In this document: positions 36,392 through 46,859 of the stretch, in pieces
How positions within the stretch are numbered: position 1 is the stretch's first letter
How the letters are laid out: every line of letters begins with the position of its first letter
From: Glossina fuscipes
Lineage: Eukaryota; Arthropoda; Insecta; Diptera; Glossinidae
Direction of reading: 5' to 3'
Assembly (NCBI RefSeq): GCF_014805625.2
Contig: NW_023998431.1
Span: 2,531,435-2,595,434 of the forward strand
Length of the DNA: 64,000 nt
Notes under the pieces: model-generated
Database searches by the model: none
Told to the model about the DNA's origin: nothing
What the model saw: only the letters and a program-made list of their open reading frames with translations
Translations under genes and position numbers: made by a program

Positions 36392-36770
36392 ATGAAGTGT
36401 TTGTATATGTCATGTCAAACCAAAACAGGCCCTGATTTTGAACCATTCATTGCTTGTTGGCTTTGCGAGCTTTTTTGCCGCGCGAAGTGTGCAGATATCA
36501 GTGGCCATGCTCCAGATGCAGCCTTCGAAAGTCTCGACCGTAGGAAGCGGGATATTAACTTTTATAAGCTTCTCGCGGATACAAGGAATGGTTGTTCTGA
36601 ATTAAGTAAAATTCTCCCGACATTGTGCGAAAATTTTCAAAAAATGAAGACAATGCTCAATGAGTATCGCTACCTAGAGCACTCATCTTCTGCCCGAGAC
36701 GGTAAAAGATCAACTCGTAGTGTAACGTGCGGTACTTCACTGCCGCCTTTGCCTAAATTCCATGCGCTGA
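36392..36770 (+). pseudogene. LINE ORF1 remnant with PHD-like finger
   Basis: From the ATG at 36392 (MKCLYMSCQTKTG) the frame stays open to 36853. Residues 1-35 hold Cys pairs around PFIACWLCELFCRAKC, matching C-x2-C...(F/C)H-x2-C of PHD-like fingers, with the usual His replaced by Arg in CRAKC. The closing W-x-C-x2-C is lost. Then INFYKLLADTRNGCSELSKI, LPTLCENFQKMKTML corresponds to the helical segment (FYKLFKQI.NGVSDL...KL..KF) of the minus-strand copy at 16.6 kb, showing that the two LINEs are relatives. Confidence 0.65.
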
Positions 36771-36869
36771 TTTATGCGAGTGCTCAATCCTTGTTTACAA
36801 AGAACAATAGCGTTTTCTGTATCCTTTATTACTGTATTATACTGTATTACTAAAGTTACAAATAAACCG

Positions 36870-37960
36870 GGAAGCCTGTTTCATTTCAATGACGCTGAAG
36901 TGGCAAGGATATCTCCTCCCAGTGGTGCCATTCAGGCTATTCCGTCCACATTTCCAAAGAATATTAAGAATATTAACAAATTTTCCTCTCCCACTAGCTA
37001 TTTGAATGTGTCCGCCAGTCACCATGATGGGCAAGTTGCAAATCATGCTCTGACGAGCTATGTGGTCTTATTTCAAACATTTTTAAGCAGTCCTGGACAT
37101 CAGGTGTTTTTTCCTTTGTGTTGGAAGAATAGCCGCCTTTCATTCCACTTCACAAATGTGAAAATAAACATTACGTTGAGAACTATAGAGGCATTGTCAG
37201 GTTGACTGTTTTATCTAAATTGTTTGAACGAATTGCTGTTTGGTTAACCATAACTTATTGACCTTCAAACTCTACGCTTCTGGCTTTCTTCTGTATTTAG
37301 TGAAATGGACAAACTCTTACTTGCATAACAGACCATTATGAGTTCTGTTCAAATTCATCACCTGGGATGAATTTCCCGGTGCAAGCCTGGCGTCGCTTAA
37401 GGCAGCCATTTAAAACCCGTTTTATTTAATTTATACATTAAATACGGTAATGTACGCTGACGATGTTAATCCGGTTTCTTCTTTCTTCTTGCAATGGTAA
37501 TCCTATCAGCTTCAAGTTGACTTAAATAATTTGATTACGCGGTGCTCGTTAGAATTTATGGAATTAAATTTAAAAAAAATACAAAAAGCTTTCTTCCTCA
37601 AGGAGCAAGTTATTCAATACTGGGCATTTCATTGATTCATACAAGTTGAAAAATGTAGATTTGTTTATCGATTTAGGGATTCTATTCGACCAAAGATTCT
37701 GTTGTAATTTGCATAGTGAGCTCGCTTTAAGTAAAGTTATGTCCGCGGTAGGTTTCATTAAAAGGTGGCCTAAAGGGTTTAATGATCCTTACATTATAAA
37801 AAGGTCATAGATGTGTTGAGTATACCTCTGCTGTTTGGTGTCCCTCCTATAGGTGTTGTGTACACTCAATTGAATCCGTTCAAACACAATTCTTTCTGTT
37901 TGTCCTTGGGATTTTGGTTGGGATCCGCTTGTCTCACTGCATTCTTATGAAAATAGATTG
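36870..37960 (+). pseudogene. LINE ORF2 (RT region), decayed
   Basis: Pieces in shifting frames: PLCWKNSRLSF, then ENYRGIVRLTVLSKLFERI (the (N)YR(G/P)I..L..(I/V)..K(L/I)FE block 1 of LINE RT), later LKNVDLFIDLGILFDQRF, KVMSAVGFIKRWPKGFNDPY and a C-terminal DFGWDPLVSLH-like stretch. The order follows jockey-type ORF2. In-frame stops are frequent, and the catalytic Asp pair is not seen. Confidence 0.75.
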
Positions 37961-38398
37961 TTTCTGTTAGCCTTACCGTCAAATGAGAAAGGTAGGTTTA
38001 TTCTAGATGTGTTTCCTTCTTAATTAAGCTAATTAATGGTAGTAATAGGATAAGATTTATTGCCCCTAATCGCTTCTCTAGGTACTTTAGTTTCATTAAG
38101 CTTAGTCAATGTGAATATAATTATGAGCTGTAGAGAGTTGTTTGCAGAAACCTTGATGATGATGTCTATCACTCACTTCATCTCATTATCGGACTCTTTA
38201 TAGTCTATCAAAACGTATGCTTAACACGCGCGATTTGCCTACGTTGCATTTAAACTGACTTGCAGTCTAAACGTTTCGCTATGATTCGAAAATTAACTGG
38301 TGTTGTTAACTGGTGTGGCCAAGCTTTTGCATGTTTGCAGTGGCTTAGGGGCTCACTTGCAAATTCTTTCTGTCTTTTTTGTTCACATGTTTTTCTTT

Positions 38399-38464
38399 TT
38401 TTTTTTTTTTTTTTTATATTTATTTATACATGAATAATTATTAAATATTTTTTTTTTTTTTTTT
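38399..38464 (+). repeat. Poly-T rich tract
   Basis: Two T runs (about 18 and 15 bases) separated by AT-rich sequence, between the end of the LINE remnant and the mariner element. Confidence 0.8.
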
Positions 38465-38555
38465 AATTCTTATATACTTTATACTAGTTCTTAATAATAA
38501 TTAGTATAAGATTTACTTCCAAGAATCAATTGAATTCGGCTATTGATTTATTTCA

Positions 38556-39496
38556 ATAGGTTGGAGGGGAAAGTTCTGTCGTATTTTAAATAGGCAGCTA
38601 ATTTCTCTTGTAAGTAAAAAAAACATCTGGCTAGTGAGTTATTCGGATTTTTTTTTGTTTTTTTAGCTGCTGTATAATATGGAAGGAGTCTTTTTCAACC
38701 ATTCATCATTTACCTGTGAAATTTAAAGTGAAAAACATGTTAGTAGTTAGAGTGCATTTACGACACTGCATTTTGCATGAATTCCAAAAAGGAAGCAACG
38801 CATCGGTTGCATGTAAAAATTTATGTGCGGCATTTGGAAAAGATGTTGAAAATGTTCGTACTTGTTAAGTTTTAGCAAGCTTAGGTTTCGTTGTGGGGAT
38901 CTGAGCATCCAAGAAAGTGATCGATCTGGACGACCATCCAAGATCGATAATGATGTTCTGCCGTCCATATTGGAAAATAATACACATTTAACAAGTGGGT
39001 AAATTGCAGAAAAGTTAATCATTTATCATACAACTGTTGGAGGTCACATTAAATCTCTTTAAAGCAAGTTTGGGTTCCACACGAATTACGAATAACGGAA
39101 AAGAATTTGTAGGAATAGTGTTCCACCACGATAATGCTCGACCGCATACTGCAATGGTGACACAAGAAAAACTGAATGCGTTAGGATGGGAAGTCCTTAG
39201 TCACCCACCATATTCATATGACATTGCACCATCTGATTATTATGTGTTCAGATCTCTGCAAAATTATCTAACGGGAAAAAAAATTCAAGTCTTGTGAAAG
39301 TGTTTCTAAAGCAGTTGCTGACTATTTTCACTCCAAGGACGAGCACTTCTACAAAACAGGAATTCACCGGTTACCTGAAAGATAGCAACAGGTTGTAACA
39401 AATAACGGAGCATATATAACTGATTAATATTATTATTTATATAATTGAATTCAAATATTTTCTTCAAAATACGACAGCACTTTCCCTCCAACCTAT
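38556..39496 (+). mobile_element. Internally deleted mariner element with both TIRs
   Basis: Left end ATAGGTTGGAGGGGAAAGTT continuing CTGTCGTATTTT; the right end read on the minus strand is ATAGGTTGGAGGGAAAGTGC continuing TGTCGTATTTT. The two inverted repeats of about 30 bp differ by two or three positions. The right end is followed by TA (39497-39498), the mariner target dinucleotide; at the left the corresponding pair is CA, probably mutated TA. Length 941 bp against about 1.3 kb for full mariners, consistent with the missing middle of the transposase. Confidence 0.85.
38737..39427 (+). pseudogene. Mariner transposase, middle third deleted
   Basis: ATG at 38737 is followed by HLRHCILHEFQKGSNASVAC, the N-terminal DNA-binding helix-turn-helix of mariner. 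Stops and frameshifts follow (SIQESDRSGRPSKIDNDVL, then IIYHTTVGGHIKSL). At 39071-39088 the linker motif WVPHEL is present. Sequence then jumps to VFHHDNARPHTAMVTQ (39118 onward) and PPYSYDIAPSDYYVF, so the stretch with the first catalytic Asp is deleted. The second and third Asp lie 34 residues apart (DD34D). The far end continues after a frameshift at about 39285 as AVADYF then FYKTGIHRLPE and NNGAYITD, with stop at 39425-39427. Inactive. Confidence 0.85.
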
Positions 39497-39624
39497 TAGT
39501 TGAGTTTCATGTGTAAGTTAATAATAAATAAATGAATAAATAAATAAAAAAAGGCGAAGGACAAACTTTATTCTATTCACTTTTTATGACAATGAATAAA
39601 ACCACGGAACGTCACTTTGGCGCA

Positions 39625-39675
39625 AAGTAATGGGTATGCGAGATTCGGCCCCAGTCGAATATAATTTTCTTTCTC
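39625..39675 (-). repeat. INE-1-like terminal block
   Basis: AATGGGTATGCGAGATTCGG followed by CCCCAGTCGAATATAATTTT, the terminal block also seen at 9188 and 62046. Confidence 0.45.
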
Positions 39676-40129
39676 TTACTTTTTTCAAATCTCTTTACAA
39701 TTAAATTATTGTTCGATTCCATTGAATTTAAGAAATATCTCATTTTTGACTTCGGCTGCTTATGCCCATTATATATACGCTTTGAAATTTTCTTTTATTT
39801 TCACGATTTATATTCTTTTAATCATTGCAAGTGTGCTTATGGATCAATTAACTTCGTTTATTTTAATTTATATGATATGTTGGCCAAAACCTATAATTAA
39901 AGTTTCACGTTTGTATTTTGCGTTGGCAACAGCGACTATTACGCCATAACAGGTGGATATGTAGGTGGAAAGCTATTCGGAAGTCGAACTCGGAAATTTG
40001 ACTTATTTCACTGGATTTCTATATATTAAATGAAATAATTATTTTCCCATATACTTTACCCCGTCGCGGATATTGCAAAGCTAGAAATGAGTGCAGACGG
40101 CCAAGCTAATTATTTCACAGATATGTTGA

Positions 40130-40424
40130 TATAATGCGCTACTACGAGAGCTAATACAATCTTAACTTCAAATGGAAAGCCAAGGCGGTATTTACTGGCG
40201 AGAGTTTCATTTTCACGTATGACGCCGCGAGACCACATACCATTGCTGCAGTGCGCCATTACTTGGAGGAGGTTGATGTGCCGGCTGCGACGTGGCTGAC
40301 TCGAGTTCTAAATATTCATCCCATTGAGTGCCTAGCGGACAAGCTGAAAAAACGAGAACGTGCCAGGATTAAAACAAAGAAAACTTATTTATTGGATAAA
40401 AAGGCGAATGGAAGTTCAGCTTAA
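40130..40424 (+). pseudogene. Tc1-like transposase C-terminal fragment (DD34E)
   Basis: From 40197 the frame is open to the stop at 40422-40424: GESFIFTYDAARPHTIAAVR, HYLEEVDVPAATWLTRVLNI, HPIECLADKLKKRERARIK. This matches the Tc1 family pattern (F..DNARPH..., DWPA.SPDLNPIEH.WD.L..R.R.R). The second catalytic Asp and the Glu of (N/H)PIE are 34 residues apart, the DD34E spacing of Tc1, while NARPH is altered to AARPH and SPDLNPIE to NIHPIE. The N-terminal DNA-binding part is absent. TIRs were not found. Confidence 0.75.
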
Positions 40425-40429
40425 GTTAT

Positions 40430-42538
40430 GCTTACAAGCTACATTTAATTTAATAAATATTTAGGTTTCCAATGAAAATGTAGGGTGTGCGCAATTTCTT
40501 TGATTTCGAGTCAGAATGTTAGTGGCAGAGTTTTTTGAACAGTTAATGTCAGACACAAATGCGATGATAAATATTCGCTTGACTTATGGAAATGTTGCAT
40601 TGTCGTTCGATTGTAAAGCGATATATGTATAAATTTTAATGATAAAATGATAGCAAAGGCCGGCCTAAGCCTGGATACGAATAGAGGCAAACAGGCAATC
40701 TAAAGTTTCGTTGTGGTCAGATTGGTGCGCTTGAACTACAGCCAGAGTCATATACCGCCGGCGGTAAGATTTTTCCATCGAAAGGACAACGTTTAAGTTG
40801 ACGTTTGGAATTTTTGTCACACTTCACGTCGGTTTAATTAAGGCGTCACACACATAAACAAACAGATACAGGTCGTCCCGACTTTACTTCTTCAATCTGT
40901 CAAATTAGTGTTCTCTAGGTGGATTTTTAAATTTTACTGAGAAAGGAAGAGAAGTCAGAGGATGCAAGATTTTTTCTTTTCTTTTTGTATAACCAACTAT
41001 CCCGGTTATATTTAGAAAGTATTGCACTTTGGTATGAGTACAAATAGCCTAGTTGACGGAATATATGAGTTTTGTGAGTGAGAATTTCAAATGAAGTGAA
41101 AAACGAGTATAGTGTGAGTAGATGCGTGATCGGGATAGTTTCGACGAATAACAATACATAACTTGTTAAAAGCTCGGCCCATTGGGAGCACTATGCTATG
41201 ATGATAAGGGATATAAGTTTAATTTTTTATTTTTTTTTTATTTTAACCTGACACTGTTTTCTCGAACTGATATGTATTCCCGCCTAATTTTTAGTCTGTA
41301 TCGATTCAAAACTTTACCAGACCAGATCAAATAAAATGCATATTATACTGATATAAAATCGATGCCTAATAAATTTCGAGACATGACATCCTTACGCTTG
41401 GTCCGTTGCAGAATTTATAAAGACATGTTTATTTACAAAATTGTTATACCCTGAAATTACCCTGAAATTACCCTCAAACGACCGAAGAATTTTATTCGAT
41501 CTGTTTATTTATTCGTTTAATTATAAAATTTTATGTTTACCTACACCTATCGCTTGAGACATCCGATAAGTGTGGCTTAAGTTACTTTCTCGCATAACGA
41601 CAACCAATTTAAAGTCGCGCTAGGGAGTAAACAATCGCACAATTTTTTAGCGATGCGAATATTTTACAAATTCTAGAAAGTTCTTGATTTTATTTACATA
41701 TCAACGCGAACGGTACAACAAAAACAAAAAAGGAAAAATGTGTCCCCTACATTGTTTTTTTGTATTTTTCCTATAAAATCATGATACAAGTATACGTATA
41801 TGGACTCGTATGCACGACGAAAACAGACAAACGCAATTTATATGTAAATTAAGCAAAACAACCTCAAACGCTTGTCTGCAAATTATGTGCGGACGAAAAG
41901 ACAGGCATGCGAAAGTTACAAATTCTCAGAAATTGTAAAAATATGTGTTGAGTGATGTTTTCGTTACCTTTGCATTCTCGCAAAAACAAACAACAATCGG
42001 TATATCTGTGTATGCGCATATATACATACTCACGCATCCATTTATACAGGAATGTATACATAACATACATGCATACACACATATATATATAGTCATATAT
42101 GAGAACAGATACAATTTAATGGAATTGCGAGAAAGATTTTCATTTAAATTTTTCTTCTCTGAAATTCATTTGGAGTATATATCTTTATAGAGTTGTACTA
42201 AGCATTTATCTGTATATATATATATATGTATACATATATGTAGATAAGTCTCTATGCGTGTGTATGTAAAATATTCCTTACCACCGACAGAAAAATCTCA
42301 AAGTAATAAAATAAATGAAAGTCATTTAAGGCAGTACAACACAATCTGAGAAATGCAAATTGAACGTTTTTTTCCTCTTTTTTTTTTTTTTTCTCTTAAA
42401 TGTATTTCATCTAATTTTACTATTGCCCTATCCCTTCTTCTTTCTTGTGCTCTCATTCCCCCTCTATTGCTATAGTTATTTGCAGTCAACGCATGCATGT
42501 TCGTATGTCTTCTGACGTGAGATCTTCTAACTTAAAAC

Positions 42539-42573
<35 letters not shown>

Positions 42574-43350
42574 CACAGAAGCACACATACAATTCTTCTC
42601 TCTTTTGCCAGGAAATGTATTTTATGTTTTTAATGCACTTGAAGACAACCGAATAAAGTTGAAATCTATGCAAGAGATTTTATGTTGTTTGTGATCCTTT
42701 GTAGATAATGAGCTGTTATTACCACCACATCAATGCAAAAGAAAACTTTTTGTTACTTCCCTAACCATTAGTAATTTTTTCTTTCTCTTGTTTTTTCTCT
42801 TTGCCATATTTTTTGTTGGCCTTATTTGGGCTGCTTGCCAAAATGTCTTACAATGCGTTTCTCTAACGACATCTAGATTAAGCTGAAAAATTATATGCGG
42901 TATATGGTTGCGGATTACTGGCTTCAATCACATCTGTACCGCTTTGCGCAATTGCGTTAGTCTCTTAATAATGTCCTTATTTTCTTTTTTTGCAATTATA
43001 TGCAAAACATTTGGTTTTTTGAAAAGGTACTCAAAAGTGTAGGTAAGCTTTTCTCCTCAAAGAAAAGCCAAATCTCAACTCAGGTAACAGGACCGTAGTA
43101 TAAGTGCTTACGCCGCATAAGTATATGCGGGCAAATTTAGCTTTCTTCTTATGCGTATTGGGTTAAACGATTTCTTAATTAGTTAAAAAAAGATATAAAA
43201 TTTGAATTTGAGAATTTTGGGCGTGTCATATACGATATATTATATCGAAGCCCTTGATCTACAAACTAATAATTTTGACACATGACGTTTTTATACAATG
43301 TCTTTATCAAATAGAAAATCCAGGCAGATATAAAAAGTCTAATAAAATTG
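40430..43350. other. No supported gene
   Basis: Near 40650 the sequence AAAGGCCGGCCTAAGCCTGG resembles the hairpin end of family C repeats. A direct triplicate CCTGAAATTACC lies near 41450-41475. T- and TA-runs occur at 42379-42393 and 42542-42571. Overlapping open frames near 41864-42190 on both strands are low complexity. Confidence 0.35.
42542..42571 (+). repeat. (TA)n microsatellite
   Basis: About fifteen TA dinucleotides without interruption. Confidence 0.95.
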
Positions 43351-44000
43351 TAGCTTCATCTCGTTTGATGGCATCCCCTGGCCTAGTTCTCATTGAAGTC
43401 GAAGATGCTTTTGATTCTGTTTGGCAGAATGGTTTCATTTACATAATTAACGATTTAAATCGCATCTCTGAGATGTCTTTCACAATATATTTTCTGGGTA
43501 CATTCTTTTATTCGATCCTTCGTTGTGACTTTTCAAAATTTAGTGATTTTTGCTTTATATAAATACATCGACGAAATCTATATTTACTGACCGCATGAAT
43601 TTCGAAATTGCGAAATAGTGAAGAGGTAGCAGCAATAGCGGTTAGTGTTACAACTCGTTAAAGACGCTTTTATAATAATATCACGCCTTACCTACCGCGC
43701 CCAAACGGGCCCGCTATGGATGTTCAGCTTTATTCAGCGGTGCTCATGGTTCGTTTACTCTGCGTCATGACAATATGAACTTATACACTTGTGTTTGCCT
43801 TGTAGACAGCATACAACAGTACAACATAAATTCCCTCCGAAATTGGACCAGATTAAGTTGCATTCCCATTATAATATCTAATTATCGAAATTCGCATATC
43901 GGATATCAGGTTAAACGCAAAGAAAATGCAAGCCATCTCTTTTACTCGGGAAGGAAACCTTAGCTTTCTCCCTCTATTTCACAATTCAAGGTCATGAAAT
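43340..44000 (+). pseudogene. LINE RT fragment, decayed
   Basis: At 43360-43470 the frame reads SSRLMASPGLVLIEVEDAFD, SVWQNGFIYIINDLNRI, the (F)LD(I/V)EKAFD(S/T)VWH(E/D)GL box of LINE reverse transcriptases. At 43800-43960, after a gap and frameshifts, INSLRNWTRLSCIPI and KMQAISFTREG match the later segment around KT..I.FT(R/K). The SGVPQGS and YADD boxes are absent. The sequence looks closer to a jockey or I-like LINE than to the PHD-type copies, but is too short to place. Confidence 0.65.
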
Positions 44001-44234
44001 TCCTTTTCCTCATCAAGTTAAATCCTTAAGAATTCGACTAATCATGTTCAACGTACCAACATATCAAAAACAAGTGTAACGTTACCATAAAGATTCTAAA
44101 CACAGATTACTATTAAACTAAAAGCAGCAGGTTATTGCAAATAGTGCTCCATATATTAGGTGATTGGCAATATTTGTCATTTTTTGACTTAAAAAAGGCA
44201 TTGATTGATAAAAAATTGCTAGAACGTACGTATA

Positions 44235-44500
44235 TTAATCATAATATTTTTCATCATTCTCTGCAACTTGTGCCAATCTTTCGGGCAACAATGCGTTACC
44301 GTTTGACAGCAATCCAACTACCGGCCCATTTTCGTAATTTTTCAACTTTGCGGAGGCGCGCGCCAGCCACGCGATCGTTCAACGATCTGAGCAAGCGGTA
44401 ATCAGAAGGCGCCATGTCTATTGAATATGTTGTATGTGGTAGAACTTCCCATTGCAGCTGCAACAGCGTATACCTGGGCAACTCTTGTTACAAGCGCCCA
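44235..44500 (-). pseudogene. Mariner transposase C-terminal fragment
   Basis: The minus strand from 44460 reads LQLQWEVLPHTTYSIDMAPS, DYRLLRSLNDRVAGARLRKV, EKLRKWAGSWIA, then after a frameshift ALLPERLAQVAENDEKYYD and a stop at 44235-44237. The MAPSDY motif holds the third catalytic Asp. It differs clearly from the 30.1-kb fragment (different spacing residues), so it is an independent insertion. It begins about 230 bp beyond the plus-strand LINE fragment. Confidence 0.75.
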
Positions 44501-45450
44501 AAAGCACATGTAAACGTCTAAAAATAGTGGATCCGTCAATGGTTAATCTGTCCGAAAGTTCCAGGCCGTTTTTTGTCATTGGCATTACTATCGCTATTTC
44601 TAAATTGGTAAACTGATATCAAAACCGACAATTGGAATATGGTGGAGCAGCATCACTTTAAGCTTCTAAAAGTGTTTGGTAGGTTTAGGCGGCAGATTTT
44701 TTTCAAATTAAACCACAAATGTAATGCAGGTCGGAAAAGCAATTGTGGGCGCTCCTTGATTAGCGTGGGCATACGCTAAACAACTCAGTGGAAAACCGAA
44801 GTGTAATTAGAGACAGATTAAAATCATTGAATTTAATTGTTCGCTTTTCCTTATCATTTTTACCTGCGGAATTTGTTGATAAACTTTTCTATTAAAAAGT
44901 TACATAAAGTAGCAAATGAGGATCTGTTACCAATGAAAATTTTCAAATTCCAAAAGCAAAAAAAAATTCATCACTTATCTAGGAATATTGTTGAAAATCA
45001 ATTTTTTTTGTGTACACTCTAATACACAAGCCATCTTACAAGCCTGGCAGTGATATTCAACTTTCTTCTAATCTAAGCTTTTTATTTGTGGATTTTCCTT
45101 CGCTTCTTATTGTATCAATTCTAATATACTTTCATATATTTGCATATATAATGAATTAGGATTACGCAAATACGTAATATGCTTAAATAAATTTATGTAC
45201 GTATGTATGTAAGTAAGTAAATAAACAGTTGATTCCCATTAATTTACTTTTTACTCTACTATAAAACAAAACTTTAGCTTCCACTTGATTTGTCACTTGC
45301 GAAACTTGAAAAACCCTACAAAAGTAGAAAAAAAGCAAGGAGAAGAGAAGAAAAAAATTTTTCTTGTCTGTGCATATTTTCTTCTCTCCCTTCTTCTCCC
45401 TGCTAATTGCACTTTACTACCTATGTTACGAAGTAAAGTACAAAACCAAT
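44500..45450. other. No supported gene
   Basis: AT-rich sequence. A (GTAT)n-like stretch lies near 45195-45225. Nothing coding is recognised. Confidence 0.35.
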
Positions 45451-45455
45451 TGGTC

Positions 45456-45527
45456 CTACCGCACCAGGAACCGAACCTGGGTTTTCCGATTGAATAGCGG
45501 ACGTCTTAACCACTAGACTATACGATA
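45456..45527 (-). tRNA. tRNA-Glu(UUC)-like gene or pseudogene
   Basis: The minus strand folds as a 72-nt cloverleaf: acceptor TATCGTA with TGCGGTA (seven pairs, two G-U), D-arm GTCT/AGAC with loop AGTGGTTA, anticodon stem TCCGC/TCGGA (last pair C-T mismatched), loop TATTCAA, T-arm CCAGG/CCTGG with TTCGGTT, discriminator G. The anticodon would be TTC (Glu), and GTCTAGTGGTTA is Glu-like. Oddities: the universal U33 before the anticodon is A, and the closing stem pair is lost. A TTTT lies about 10 nt downstream and could terminate polymerase III. I think it more likely a pseudogene than an active tRNA. Confidence 0.55.
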
Positions 45528-45573
45528 GCCGGTAAACACATAAACAATTTGTCTACAAGCGTTTAAATTACAA

Positions 45574-46451
45574 CACTAGAACTACCGATGATCGGGGTAT
45601 ACCTACTTCTACCGGAGGGGTCAAAACGATTGGTTTCTTAAATTACCAAGTCATTTAAGAAAAGACAGCAATTTTTAGTTTTTATATGTTTTTTATTTTT
45701 ATGGACAAAAATTGAATGTAACCTGAATAATAATAGTAATAGAATAGCAAAAATTGTTAAATTACTTATGCGTAAAGTCAAAGGCATTTTTTGCAAGTTA
45801 CAGTTATTTTAGCTGAACATTTACCACAGACTCGTTTATGGCATGTTCCCCAATTACTGTTCGCTTTATTATTAGTACACTGTGCTATTTGACAACGTTT
45901 ACGTTTCATCGAGATATGTGTCTGGTTCTGTGACAATTTCGATGTTGATATTCCTTCTGCTTGAACTGTAGATCGACCGGTTAGTTCTTTGTAGTCAATT
46001 GCAAGTTCTTCGGATAACTGGAATAAAAAGTCTTTTCTTGAAATATTTTCTCGTGTTGTTGCCTTATATAATATCCAGGCATTTATTCCGACAAGATCTA
46101 GGATATTGTACAACACTTGTAATGGCCATCTTCGGGATCCAGGTTTCACAGTATATTTCCGCGCCATTTGATCGGTAACATCTACGCCAACTTTGGTATT
46201 GTTATAAAATGTAACCGTTTCAGGTAAACGTTTGCCATCTTTTGACTCATCTCGGTATAAGTAAGTATACTGCATACAAATTTACAACAAAATTATAAAA
46301 AAAATATAACAGTAAAATATGACAGAATTAATGATTTGTATATCTTGGAAGAAGTCGTGCAAAATTTTCTGAAACAAAATGCACCTGAAATGAGTTATAA
46401 TTATAAAAAATGTCAAACAAGTCATTTTGGCCCCCCTTGGTAGTTCTAATG
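45574..46451 (-). mobile_element. piggyBac-like element, internally deleted
   Basis: The ends are short inverted repeats: CACTAGAACTACCGATGATC at 45574 and, on the minus strand from 46451, CATTAGAACTACCAAGGGGG (13 positions, one mismatch). Next to the left end lies TTACAA and next to the right end GCTAAA; neither is an intact TTAA, the piggyBac target, but TTAA occurs a few bases away at the left (TTTAAATTACAA). Between them is the C-terminal 165 codons of a piggyBac transposase. About 880 bp remain of an expected 2 kb or more. Confidence 0.6.
45778..46275 (-). CDS. piggyBac-like transposase, C-terminal part, open frame
   Basis: Intact 165-codon frame. Residues 17-37 include YNNTKVGVDVTDQM; the Asp of GVDV corresponds to the third catalytic Asp of piggyBac (GGVD-x-x-DQM). 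Residues 38-70 (KPGSRRWPLQVLYNILDLVG, then NAWILYK) continue the DDE_Tnp_1_7 domain, which cuts and joins DNA at TTAA. The last 35 residues hold a Cys-rich DNA-binding domain (C-x4-C ... C-x4-C-x2-C ... C-x2-C) usual for the family. The first two catalytic Asp and the N-terminus, several hundred residues, are missing; a possible splice acceptor (TTGTATGCAG) overlaps the start. It is a remnant or final exon, not a complete transposase. Confidence 0.75.
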   Translation of the reverse strand: MQYTYLYRDESKDGKRLPETVTFYNNTKVGVDVTDQMARKYTVKPGSRRWPLQVLYNILDLVGINAWILYKATTRENISRKDFLFQLSEELAIDYKELTGRSTVQAEGISTSKLSQNQTHISMKRKRCQIAQCTNNKANSNWGTCHKRVCGKCSAKITVTCKKCL

Positions 46452-46859
46452 CTAAAGGAAAGCAAAACTAAAATCTTCAAATATGGAAAGAATGACTGAA
46501 ATTCATAAGTGTTGCCATAGGATTTGTTGAACGTAAGAATTGTTGGCATTTTTTTTTGTTCAATAATTCCGCTTTCAAATGTCTTCAATTATCAAATAAA
46601 AGAAGTAAGAAAATAACATTGAGCTGTAATCGAACGTGCATTTCCGTATATTCATCGCGATTATCCTAAGCGAAACTTAAAAAGTAAGAAAAAAAGTAAA
46701 TTTCAATTGGGTGGGCGTAACTGATTTTCTCCTATTTTTGTAGTATAGAAGTGCAGCAAATTTTAGTGTATCTGTTATAGTTTAAGCGTGTTGATCGAGA
46801 AGCCCGCGGGACAGAGCAGCTGCTGTATTGTGGAGGTATCTGTTGGCCGGATTTGGCCA

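Larger units (their letters stand above)
36000..38350 (+). mobile_element. Jockey-like non-LTR retrotransposon, endonuclease region missing
   Basis: A plus-strand LINE copy. A 5' region (about 36000-36390) precedes an ORF1 remnant with a PHD-like finger (36392-36770). From about 36870 the translation is already in the segment leading to RT, then ENYRGIVRLTVLSKLFERI at 37169-37225, later IDLGILFDQRF and FIKRWPKGFNDPYII (37665-37800), then a C-terminus related to the 24.6-kb fragment. The endonuclease domain and the SGVPQGS/YADD core are not recognisable, so at least one internal deletion occurred. Multiple frameshifts. The 3' end is not marked by a tail; a poly-T tract follows at 38399. Confidence 0.8.

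Noticed and set aside
41864..42190. Open frames rich in Tyr, Ile and Cys on both strands
   Set aside because: They arise from ATGTATACAT-type alternating sequence; mirror frames on both strands are the sign of low complexity.
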